From Bradyrhizobium jicamae (lineage in GTDB: Bacteria > Pseudomonadota > Alphaproteobacteria > Rhizobiales > Xanthobacteraceae), in the NCBI RefSeq assembly GCF_001440395.1, contig NZ_LLXZ01000128.1, positions 1-53,840 of the forward strand: a DNA stretch of 53,840 bases. Reading direction: 5' to 3'. The first letter of the stretch is position 1. The number at the start of each line of letters is the position of its first letter. The notes under the pieces were generated by a model. It worked only from the letters and a program-made list of their open reading frames with translations, had not been told where the DNA came from and did not search any database. The position numbers were made by a program, and so were the translations under genes. This document shows, one piece after another, positions 46,711 to 53,840 of the stretch.

Positions 46711-47103
46711 CGCGGCTCCTGCGACCGCACCGCCCCGTTGGCCAACCGATCCCATCGACGTTTCGATCGCGCGGATCAAATCCGGCGGACGAAACGGCTT
46801 CTGCAGACAGACGATGTCGGAGAGTTCAGGCGTTCCGGACAGAAAATCCAGCGCGGTCATTCCCGAAATCGCAATCACGGGCTGGCGTGGCACGCGGGCG
46901 CGCAGCTCTGCAATCAGATCGGAGCCGTTGGCGCCCTGCAGGAAGATATCGACGATCGCAAGGTCGAAGCTCGATTGCTCGAACAGCTTCAACGCGGATG
47001 CGGCGCTGTCTGCCTCGACGATTTCAAACTGATGGATGCGCAGCACGATGGAAATCATCGCACGAACGTCGGCCTGATCGTCAACAACAAGCACGCGGGG
47101 CAT
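46705..47103 (-). CDS. Stand-alone response regulator (receiver only)
   Basis: A 132-residue CheY-like receiver. Acidic pocket residues Asp8-Asp9, the phospho-Asp at position 52 in AIVDIFLQGANG, the Ser/Thr switch in VIAISGM and the Lys in CLQKPF are present. No output domain follows; the last 15 residues are a Gly/Ala tail that runs into a dispersed repeat providing the stop. A GGGAGG ribosome binding site precedes the ATG. It lies between the HWE kinase and the membrane hybrid kinase and could be a shared phosphate shuttle or sink. Confidence 0.88.
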   Translation of the reverse strand: MPRVLVVDDQADVRAMISIVLRIHQFEIVEADSAASALKLFEQSSFDLAIVDIFLQGANGSDLIAELRARVPRQPVIAISGMTALDFLSGTPELSDIVCLQKPFRPPDLIRAIETSMGSVGQRGGAVAGAAL

Positions 47104-47233
47104 CGAGGCCTCCCGGATGGGTCGCGCGAACAGCCTACGATGAAATTCGCGGAATGCGGCGGTTCCGCAGGCATTATTCGGCTGGTCGGTAAAGAGGTGG
47201 TTACCTTCGGCCTCTGCTGTGCCCCAGATAATA

Positions 47234-47276
47234 CCTTGGGTTGATTCCTGCCAAGGCGCCGCTGGCGTAACCTTGG
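47234..47276. promoter_or_regulatory. Alternating CCTTGG / CCAAGG half-sites
   Basis: CCTTGG at 47234, CCAAGG at 47251 and CCTTGG at 47271 form two overlapping inverted pairs in the 286-base divergent region between the response regulator and the hybrid kinase. It could be an operator, or chance. Confidence 0.25.
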
Positions 47277-47389
47277 ATGGGCGATTCCCGCGGTATCAGC
47301 CGGGTGTTCGGCCGCATCGAATGGATTGTTTATGCGTATTTGAATCCTTTGTGATGGTGCGTTCGCTGCCACTTTTCCGGAGATGATGT

Positions 47390-50161
47390 TTGGGTGACGA
47401 GCGCAACATCTTTCTTTCCACCTTGCCGGCGACCCGCGGTGACCGCAGGGTGGCGCTTGTCGTGGTCGGCGTCTCGGCGGTGCTGTTCGCCATCGCGGTG
47501 CCGTTCGCCGGCGTGCCGCTTCCGCCGATGCCGGCATTCGTCGCGAGCTACCAGTCCGCGCTGGCCATCAACGATCTGATCACCGCCGTTCTGCTGTTTT
47601 CACAATTCGCAATCACCCGCTCGCGGGCGTTGCTGCTGCTCGCGAGCGGGTATTTGTTCACGGCGATGGCGGCCATCGTGCACGCCCTCACCTTTCCCGG
47701 CCTGTTCGCGCCAGGCGGGCTGCTCGGTGCGGGAACGCAGACCACAGTCTGGCTCTACATGGTCTGGCACGGCGTATTTCCGCTCCTGGTGCTCGGCTAT
47801 GCGCTGCTGAAGGCGACCGACAACGACAAGGTGCGAGGCTCGGCCGGCACGGCCGTCGCTACCAGCATCGTTGCGGTCGGCGCCATGATGGCCGCGTTCA
47901 CCTGGATCGTCACCGCCCAGCACGACCGCCTGCCGATCCTTCTGAGCGGCGGTCATTACACGCCGGTCATGCTTGGGGTGGTCTCCACCGTATGGTGCCT
48001 GAGCTTGATGGCATTGGCAGTGCTGTGGCTGCGCAGGCCGCATTTTGTGCTCGACATCTGGCTGATGGTCGTGATGAGCGCCTGGTTGTTCGACATCGCC
48101 CTGTCGGCGATCCTGAACGTGGCGCGCTTCGATGTCGGCTTCTATCTCGGCCGCATCTACGGCCTGTGCGCCGCGAGTTTCGTGCTCACCGTGTTGCTGA
48201 TCGATAATGTCAGCCTGCAGGGCAAGCTGGCGCGCCTGCTTGGAACATCGCGCCGGGAGATCGTCTCGGAAAGGAATCTTCGGACCGAACGCGAGCGCCT
48301 GTTCAGCGCAGTCGTGGAATCGTCCAACGATGCCATCATCACCAAACTGCTCGATGGAACCATTTCCGGCTGGAACGGCGCCGCGGAGCGCCTGTTCGGC
48401 CTCACGGCGGCGGAAGCCGTCGGCAAGAGCATCAATGTCATCGTGCCGCCGGACCGGCACGCGGAGATCGGCGATATCCTGGAGCGGGTCGGCCGCGGCG
48501 AGCGGATCGAGCAATATGAGACCTCGCGCGTCCGCAAGGATGGACGCACCGTCGACGTTTCGCTCAGCATCGCTCCGATCAGGTCGGCTTCCGGCGAGAT
48601 CATCGGCGCTTCCAAGATTGCGCGCGACATTACCGAAAGCAGGCGAACCGAGCAGGCGCTCAGCCAGGAGATGGAAGAGCGGCGACGCATATTTGAATCC
48701 TCGAACGACCTGATCCTGGTGAGCGATTCCATGGGGAATTTGATCCAGGTCAGCCCGAGCGTCACCGACATCCTGGGATATCAGCCGTCCGAAATGGTCG
48801 GACACAACGCGATCAACTTCATCCACCCCGACGATCTCGAACACACCCGCAAGGAGATGCGGGCGGGCCGGCGAGGACGAAGCAAGCGCAATTTCGAGAC
48901 GCGCTATGTCAGCAAGGACGGCAAGCCCGTCACGCTGAACTGGACCGGAAATTGGTCGGAGCCGGTGCGGCGGCACTTCTTCATCGGCCGGGACCTGACG
49001 GAAAAGCAGGCCGCCGAAGCCCAGTTGCGGCACGCGCAGAAGATGGATGCGGTCGGCCAGCTCACGGGCGGCGTCGCGCATGACTTCAACAACATCCTCA
49101 CCGTGATCACCGGCACCATCGGCATTCTCGAGGAGGCCGTCGCCGATCAGCCGCAGCTCGCCGCCGTTGCCAAGCTGATCGACGAAGCCGCCGACCGCGG
49201 CGCCAATCTGACCAAGCACCTGCTCGCCTTCGCCCGCAAGCAGCCGCTGCAGCCGCTCGAGATCGACGTCAACGCGCTGGTGCTGGAGGCGGCGAAGCTT
49301 TTGCACCCCACGCTCGGCGAACACATCGAGATCACGCCATTGCTGGCCGAGGATGCCTGGACCGCGCTGGCCGATCCGAACCAGCTCACCACAGCCGTCC
49401 TTAACCTCGCCATCAACGCGCGCGATGCCATGCCCAATGGCGGCAAGCTCGCGTTCGAGACCAGCAACGTCTTCCTCGACGAAAACTACGCCGGCATGCA
49501 CGACGAGGTCGCGCCCGGCCACTACGTGATGATCGCGGTCAGCGATACCGGCTCGGGCATCCCGCCCGCCCTGCTCGAACGGGTATTCGAGCCCTTCTTC
49601 ACGACCAAGGAAGTCGGCAGGGGCACCGGCCTCGGCCTCAGCATGGTGTTCGGCTTCGTCAAGCAGTCGGGCGGACACGTCAAGATCTACAGCGAGGAAG
49701 GCCACGGCACCTCCGTCAAGATCTACCTGCCGCGGGCAACGGGATTGCAGCAGACCGCAGCGGAAGCGCTGGTCGCGGCCAATATCGAGGGCGGCAACGA
49801 AACGGTCCTGGTCGTCGAGGATGACGCGCTGGTGCGGCGCTACGTGATGACCCAGATCGAGAGCCTGGGTTACACCACGCTGGAGGCCGCCAACGCGTCC
49901 GATGCCTTGCGCGTCATCGACGACGTCCCCGCCATCGACCTGCTGTTCACTGACGTGATCATGCCCGGCACCATGAACGGCCGCCAGCTCGTCGACGAGG
50001 CGCTGAAACGGCGGCCGGGCCTCAAGACGTTGTACACGTCGGGCTATACCGAGAACGCCATCGTCCATCATGGCCGGCTGGATTCCGGCGTCCTGCTGCT
50101 GGCAAAGCCCTATCGCAAGTCAGAGCTCGCAAAGATGATCCGGCTGGCGCTTGCCAGTTGA
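47390..50161 (+). CDS. Membrane hybrid histidine kinase (MASE4-like, PAS-PAS-HK-REC)
   Basis: A 923-residue hybrid kinase. ATGs upstream run into stops, so TTG 47390, 7 bases after GGAG, is the likely start. The first 270 residues hold about eight membrane helices and resemble the MASE4 integral sensor (SYQSALAINDLITAVLLFSQ). Two PAS domains follow (about 300-415, 430-540), then HisKA with His564 in LTGGVAHDFNNILTVI, HATPase with SDTGSGIPPALLERVFEPFF and GTGLGLSMVFG, and a C-terminal receiver with Asp in DLLFTDVIMPG. It is the fourth signalling gene in the island. Its ligand is unknown; MASE sensors respond to membrane-associated cues. Confidence 0.88.
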   Translation: MGDERNIFLSTLPATRGDRRVALVVVGVSAVLFAIAVPFAGVPLPPMPAFVASYQSALAINDLITAVLLFSQFAITRSRALLLLASGYLFTAMAAIVHALTFPGLFAPGGLLGAGTQTTVWLYMVWHGVFPLLVLGYALLKATDNDKVRGSAGTAVATSIVAVGAMMAAFTWIVTAQHDRLPILLSGGHYTPVMLGVVSTVWCLSLMALAVLWLRRPHFVLDIWLMVVMSAWLFDIALSAILNVARFDVGFYLGRIYGLCAASFVLTVLLIDNVSLQGKLARLLGTSRREIVSERNLRTERERLFSAVVESSNDAIITKLLDGTISGWNGAAERLFGLTAAEAVGKSINVIVPPDRHAEIGDILERVGRGERIEQYETSRVRKDGRTVDVSLSIAPIRSASGEIIGASKIARDITESRRTEQALSQEMEERRRIFESSNDLILVSDSMGNLIQVSPSVTDILGYQPSEMVGHNAINFIHPDDLEHTRKEMRAGRRGRSKRNFETRYVSKDGKPVTLNWTGNWSEPVRRHFFIGRDLTEKQAAEAQLRHAQKMDAVGQLTGGVAHDFNNILTVITGTIGILEEAVADQPQLAAVAKLIDEAADRGANLTKHLLAFARKQPLQPLEIDVNALVLEAAKLLHPTLGEHIEITPLLAEDAWTALADPNQLTTAVLNLAINARDAMPNGGKLAFETSNVFLDENYAGMHDEVAPGHYVMIAVSDTGSGIPPALLERVFEPFFTTKEVGRGTGLGLSMVFGFVKQSGGHVKIYSEEGHGTSVKIYLPRATGLQQTAAEALVAANIEGGNETVLVVEDDALVRRYVMTQIESLGYTTLEAANASDALRVIDDVPAIDLLFTDVIMPGTMNGRQLVDEALKRRPGLKTLYTSGYTENAIVHHGRLDSGVLLLAKPYRKSELAKMIRLALAS

Positions 50162-50230
50162 GCAAGCCCTGAGGCTGATATATCCGTGGAGGGCACACGC
50201 CCACGCGGGTGCAGCCTCAGGGACCACGTT

Positions 50231-51226
50231 TTGAAAAATCTCCTCACCGATGTTTCCGGCGTCCGCGTCGGCCACGCCCATGACACCAGCGTTGCCTCCG
50301 GCGTCACCGCGATCCTTTTCGATTCTCCCGCCGTCGCCTCGATCGACGTACGCGGCGGCGGCCCCGGTACCCGTGAGGACGCCCTGCTCAAGCCCGAAAG
50401 CACCCTCGAGGCGATCGACGGCATCGCCCTTTCCGGCGGCTCGGCGCTGGGACTGGATGCGGCCGGCGGCGTACAGGCGTGGCTTGCGGAACAGGGACGC
50501 GGCTTTCGGGTGCGCGGCGCGGTGATCCCGATCGTGCCGGGCGCGATCTGCTTCGACCTGCTCAACGGCGGCAACAAGGCATGGGGACGCTTTCCGCCCT
50601 ATCGCGATCTCGCCTATGCGGCGGCGAATATAGCGGGCGCCGATTTCGCGCTTGGCAGCGTCGGCGCGGGCCTCGGCGCGACGACCGCGACTTTCAAGGG
50701 CGGACTCGGCTCCGCTTCCGCGCAGACCGAAGGCGGCGTCACCGTCGGTGCGCTCGCGGTGGTCAATGCCGTCGGCAGCGTGACCGTCGGTGACGGCCCT
50801 TGGTTCTGGGCGGCACCGTTCGAGCAGGACAACGAGTTTGGCGGGCGCGGACTGCCGCCTGCGTTCACGCCGGATATGCTGCGGGCGCGTCTGAAGGGCG
50901 GACCGGCGGTAACGCCTGCGGAGAACACCACGCTGGTGGTCGTGGTCACGGACGCGGTGCTGACAAAGGCGCAGGCCAAACGGCTGGCGATGATCGCGCA
51001 CACCGGCATGGCGCGCGCGATCTATCCCGTCCATGCAACGACTGACGGTGACGTGGTGTTTGCCGCCGCGACCGGCAAGAAGCCGGTCGATCCGCTGTTC
51101 GGCGTCACCGAGCTCGGCATGGTGGCTGCCAACACGGTCGCGCGCGCGATTGCGCGCGGCGTCCATGCTGCGACCGCGCTACCCTTTCTGGGTGCGCTAC
51201 CGGCGTGGGGCGATCGATTCGGTTAG
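50231..51226 (+). CDS. P1-family (DmpA/L-aminopeptidase-like) peptidase
   Basis: A 331-residue protein of the P1/DmpA family, self-processing N-terminal-nucleophile peptidases. TTG 50231 gives the family start LKNLLTDVSGVRVGHAHDTS and follows AGGGA by 8 bases; GTG at 50186 would add 15 odd residues. The conserved ALSGGSALGLDAAGGVQAWL and IPIVPGAICFDLLNGGNKAW segments are present. The autoprocessing region (normally at a Ser/Thr/Gly near the middle, for example around ENTTLVVVVTDAVL) is where the alpha and beta chains would separate. No signal peptide is present. It is monocistronic. Confidence 0.85.
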   Translation: MKNLLTDVSGVRVGHAHDTSVASGVTAILFDSPAVASIDVRGGGPGTREDALLKPESTLEAIDGIALSGGSALGLDAAGGVQAWLAEQGRGFRVRGAVIPIVPGAICFDLLNGGNKAWGRFPPYRDLAYAAANIAGADFALGSVGAGLGATTATFKGGLGSASAQTEGGVTVGALAVVNAVGSVTVGDGPWFWAAPFEQDNEFGGRGLPPAFTPDMLRARLKGGPAVTPAENTTLVVVVTDAVLTKAQAKRLAMIAHTGMARAIYPVHATTDGDVVFAAATGKKPVDPLFGVTELGMVAANTVARAIARGVHAATALPFLGALPAWGDRFG

Positions 51227-51261
51227 GTCGCAATCCGAAGAGATCTCGCCGGGTCTCTTGA

Positions 51262-52011
51262 TCAGGCGCTCATCGAAACCGATGCAGTGGTCGAGGACGA
51301 GATCGCCTGGGCCTGGCGTTGGATCATCTGCTCGATGAAATTGTAGGACGACGTTGCGGCGCTGGATGAACTGCCTGATACGGGCGACGTCATCGTCACC
51401 TTCGAACCATCCGCATAGGTCAGCGACGTCGTCACCGAACCGTCGCTGTTGGTGACGGTCGTGGTGGAGGCACCCTGCAAGGCCTGCGAGAATGGATCGG
51501 AGCCTGATCCGCCGCTGCCGCCGGCTTCGTCAGGCTTGCGGTGTCCCTTGCCGGGCCGCAGCGCCGAGGCCAGTTCCTTCAGGCTGACCGAGCCGTCACC
51601 GTCCTTGTCGAGCTTACCGAACACGCTGTCGGCATTTGCGACATTGGTGCCGCCGGCGCCGAGCGCCTCCTCGAATTCTTCCTTGGTGATCTTGCCGTCA
51701 CCGTCGCCGTCGATCTGCCCGAACAGATCCTTCAGCGCGCTGTGGCGGCTCTTGGAGGCCGTGGTCGATCCCGTCGAGGACTGGCTTTGTGCGTCAAGCA
51801 GCGCGCTCATGGTTTCCGGCGATATCGACGAAGCGCCGCTGCCGCCCGAGCCTGCCCCTGACGCGATCGAAGCCTGCGCGTTCGAGGTCAGCGAAGCGAA
51901 CGGGTTTGCGGAGCTCTGACTGGCGCTGTTGGTCTGCGCAGACGATTTCGACGACGCTAGCGCCTTGAGGGCATCGATGGCCGATGACGCGGCGCCCAGA
52001 GCAAAGAACAT
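51262..52011 (-). CDS. EF-hand protein with Ser/Gly-rich flanks
   Basis: A 249-residue protein from ATG 52011, preceded by GGAG. A Ser/Ala/Gln-rich N-terminal third leads to two canonical EF-hand loops, DGDGDGKITKEE (101-112) and DKDGDGSVSLKE (135-146), each with acidic residues at the Ca2+ positions. The C-terminal 100 residues are Gly/Ser/Thr-rich, with TYADGSKVTMTSP. The first 20 residues form a short hydrophobic helix (MFFALGAASSAIDALKA) but are not a clear signal peptide. Calcium binding is expected; the partner is unknown. Confidence 0.85.
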   Translation of the reverse strand: MFFALGAASSAIDALKALASSKSSAQTNSASQSSANPFASLTSNAQASIASGAGSGGSGASSISPETMSALLDAQSQSSTGSTTASKSRHSALKDLFGQIDGDGDGKITKEEFEEALGAGGTNVANADSVFGKLDKDGDGSVSLKELASALRPGKGHRKPDEAGGSGGSGSDPFSQALQGASTTTVTNSDGSVTTSLTYADGSKVTMTSPVSGSSSSAATSSYNFIEQMIQRQAQAISSSTTASVSMSA

Positions 52012-52260
52012 GGCGGAACTCCAACATGCCGCACGGACAGCGGCTGAACGTGTTCCCCTTTCCTCAGCAAGCGCCGTGCCAGTGCGAAAAAGCCAATAAA
52101 ATCGGGCTTTCCCGAATCCCTGCGATCCCGCGAACTCGGCAATAACTGCCAAGCCGCGGCAGATTTTTCCGCCCACAGGAGACGTTTCCGGCCGCATTGC
52201 CCCCGGCCCTTCTGCATGTTACGGGGGCCGTTCTGCTCCGAAGAGGTTTGGGAAGCGCAC

Positions 52261-52962
52261 ATGTCCCAGCAATTTGTGTCACGTCCCCTCGTCATCGCGC
52301 CGTCGATCCTGGCGGCGGATTTCGCCAAATTGGGTGAGGAAGTCCGCGCCGTCGACGCGGCGGGCGCCGACTGGATCCATCTCGACGTGATGGACGGACA
52401 TTTCGTGCCGAACATTTCCTACGGCCCCGATGTCATCAAGGCGATGCGCCCGCACACCAAGAAGATCTTTGATGCGCATCTGATGATCTCGCCTTGCGAC
52501 CCCTATCTCGAGGCGTTTGCAAAAGCGGGCTGCGATCACATCACCGTCCACGCCGAGGCCGGCCCGCATCTGCACCGCTCGCTTCAGGCGATCCGCGCGC
52601 TCGGCAAGAAGGCGGGCGTCTCGCTCAACCCGGGCACGCCGGCGAGCGCGATCGAATATGTCATCGACCTGATCGACCTCGTGCTGGTCATGTCGGTCAA
52701 TCCCGGCTTCGGCGGCCAGGCCTTCATCAAGTCCGCGCTCGGCAAGGTCAGTGATATCAGGGCGATGACGGCGGGACGTCCGATCGACATCGAGGTCGAT
52801 GGCGGCGTGGGCCCTGACGTCGCCGGCCAACTCGCCGCCGCCGGCGCCAACGCGCTGGTCGCGGGCTCGGCGGTATTCAAGGGCGGCACCGTGGACAGCT
52901 ACAAGGCCAACATTTCCGCGATCCGCCACGCGGCGGCGCTGACCCGCGGCGAAGCGGTCTGA
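52261..52962 (+). CDS. rpe: Ribulose-phosphate 3-epimerase
   Basis: A 233-residue TIM-barrel enzyme that interconverts ribulose 5-phosphate and xylulose 5-phosphate in the pentose phosphate and Calvin cycles. ATG 52261 matches the family start (IAPSILAADFAKLGEEVRAV). The metal-site signature is VAHLDVMDGHFVPN-like (IHLDVMDGHFVPN), then MSVNPGFGGQAFI and the phosphate-binding VDGGVGPDVAGQLAAAGANA. Full family length, no oddities. It stands alone, with the EF-hand gene divergent upstream. Confidence 0.94.
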   Translation: MSQQFVSRPLVIAPSILAADFAKLGEEVRAVDAAGADWIHLDVMDGHFVPNISYGPDVIKAMRPHTKKIFDAHLMISPCDPYLEAFAKAGCDHITVHAEAGPHLHRSLQAIRALGKKAGVSLNPGTPASAIEYVIDLIDLVLVMSVNPGFGGQAFIKSALGKVSDIRAMTAGRPIDIEVDGGVGPDVAGQLAAAGANALVAGSAVFKGGTVDSYKANISAIRHAAALTRGEAV

Positions 52963-53022
52963 CGCGGATCGCCCGTCCCTCGCGCGCCGAACCATTCCTT
53001 GTCCAGTCGCGACCAACCGGGC

Positions 53023-53577
53023 ATGGACGAACTCCGCACCACGATATTTTCCTCGATATTTTCCCGTGCCTTACAGCGGTTATTGACCGAAGCAGTTCAA
53101 CCCGGCGAGCGCGTGCTCTGGCGGGGCCAACCCGACGGCGTCGCCCGGATGATGATGTGGCGGTTTCTGTGGTGGATTGGACTTCCCTGGCTGCTTGTCA
53201 CCGCTATCGCGATCTCCAGGGGCTGGGTCGGTCAATCGACGGTGCCGCTGTTGATGGTCGGCATCATGATGGTCGCCGCTCCCTTCGTGATGTGGCTGCA
53301 CGACCTGCAGACGTTGTTCGCGATCACCAATCGGCGCGCGCTGATCGTGCGCACGGCCTGGGGCAAACCGACGGTGTCGGCGACGCACTTTGAAGACATG
53401 GACGGGACATTCGAGATAGCCGACATCGGCCGCGGCGCCGGCCATCTCAATTTCGCGTCCGGAAGATCGACCCGCTCTCCCGATACCGATTACACCGGCC
53501 GCTACGGGTTCCGCTGCGTTCGCAACCCCGCAGGTGTCGGCGACATTCTGGAGCGCGCGCGGCGTCGAACCGCATAA
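53023..53577 (+). CDS. Membrane protein with a PH-like cytoplasmic domain
   Basis: A 184-residue protein; ATG 53023 is the best-placed start, though an in-frame TTG at 52999 is possible and no ribosome binding site is strong. Residues near 30 carry PGERVLWRGQP, a motif of bacterial PH-domain proteins. Two membrane helices follow (about residues 44-92), then LFAITNRRALIVRTAWGK, the NRR-type strand pattern of bPH domains. Function unknown. Confidence 0.72.
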   Translation: MDELRTTIFSSIFSRALQRLLTEAVQPGERVLWRGQPDGVARMMMWRFLWWIGLPWLLVTAIAISRGWVGQSTVPLLMVGIMMVAAPFVMWLHDLQTLFAITNRRALIVRTAWGKPTVSATHFEDMDGTFEIADIGRGAGHLNFASGRSTRSPDTDYTGRYGFRCVRNPAGVGDILERARRRTA

Positions 53578-53711
53578 TCGCCCCGGCAGGAAAGCCACAA
53601 TCGCGTCCAGCAAGCCGTGGAACCCTAAAGTCCATGCTGCGGCCACAAAGCATCACGCATCTCGCCATAAAGGCAGATCAGCATCCCACCCTTCACGGAT
53701 GGGACAAAAAT

Positions 53712-53840
53712 ATGATCAAGGCCTTCACCGCCGCCGCAATGCTTCTGGTCCTCGCGCCCTCTGCCGCGCTCGCGCAGCGCGCCGGCGATGCTGCGCTGGG
53801 CGCGGTCGCCGGCGCCGTCGTGCTTGGGCCGGTCGGGGCT
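53712..53840 (+). CDS. Partial CDS, secreted small protein with glycine-zipper-like region
   Basis: ATG 53712 opens a Sec signal peptide (MIKAFTAAAMLLVLAPSAAL, cut near ALAQR) followed by GDAALGAVAGAVVLGPVGA, an Ala/Gly stretch like the glycine-zipper proteins of the outer membrane or periplasm. The frame runs off the right end after 43 codons. Confidence 0.7.
   Translation, partial: MIKAFTAAAMLLVLAPSAALAQRAGDAALGAVAGAVVLGPVGA

Noticed and set aside
47600..50071. An 823-codon open frame on the minus strand across the MASE4-like hybrid kinase
   Set aside because: It is exactly antisense to a gene with clear kinase motifs, is His/Arg/Asp-rich, and matches no family; it is a GC-rich shadow frame.

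Overview
The window looks like a chromosomal stretch of a soil alphaproteobacterium, most likely Bradyrhizobium or a close relative in the Nitrobacteraceae. I infer this from the GC-rich third codon positions, the overall protein resemblance, the large set of solute-binding proteins, and several families of short palindromic intergenic repeats of the kind that litter bradyrhizobial genomes. No tRNA, rRNA, CRISPR array, transposase or plasmid function was seen.

Left end (1-5.6 kb): a gene-poor, decayed zone. It holds the 5' end of a minus-strand gene that leaves the window, a small SANT/Myb-like gene broken by one extra base, a 22-codon stump of a GMC-type FAD oxidoreductase, a complete secreted alkyl sulfatase, and two small exported proteins of unknown function. 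From 5.6 to 10.2 kb come a secreted cyclase-family protein, a large CorA-like membrane protein without the GMN motif, an exported cupin and a small membrane protein. Three copies of one palindromic repeat lie between or after these genes.

10.3-21.2 kb: orphan binding proteins and small enzymes. Two TTT (Bug-type) and one TRAP (DctP-type) binding protein occur without their membrane subunits. A SorAB-type sulfite dehydrogenase pair is present. A LysR regulator is divergent from a cluster of TTT binding protein, metallo-beta-lactamase hydrolase and alpha/beta hydrolase. DUF2000 and DUF4189 proteins and a frameshifted secreted protein follow.

21.2-28.2 kb (minus strand): a carbon-monoxide-dehydrogenase-like cluster coxG-coxS-coxM-coxD-coxE-xdhC(N)-xdhC(C)-mocA. 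It has the iron-sulfur and FAD subunits and the Mo-cofactor maturation genes, but no molybdenum-binding large subunit (coxL) anywhere in the window. 28.3-36.7 kb (plus strand): pcaB-pcaD-pcaC of the protocatechuate branch of the beta-ketoadipate pathway, then a complete branched-chain-type ABC importer livHMGF plus binding protein that ends in a good terminator. A secreted DUF1254 protein faces it.

38.7-50.2 kb: a signalling island. A soluble 2096-residue hybrid histidine kinase carries eleven near-identical 92-residue tandem units (about 22 HAMP-like modules), GAF, kinase core and three receiver domains. It is followed after 13 bases by a REC-PAS-HWE kinase, then a small response regulator on the other strand, then a MASE4-like membrane hybrid kinase. 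This architecture resembles group III fungal osmosensor kinases and is the most striking thing in the window. The right end holds a P1/DmpA-family peptidase, an EF-hand protein, ribulose-phosphate 3-epimerase, a membrane protein and the start of a secreted protein cut by the window edge.
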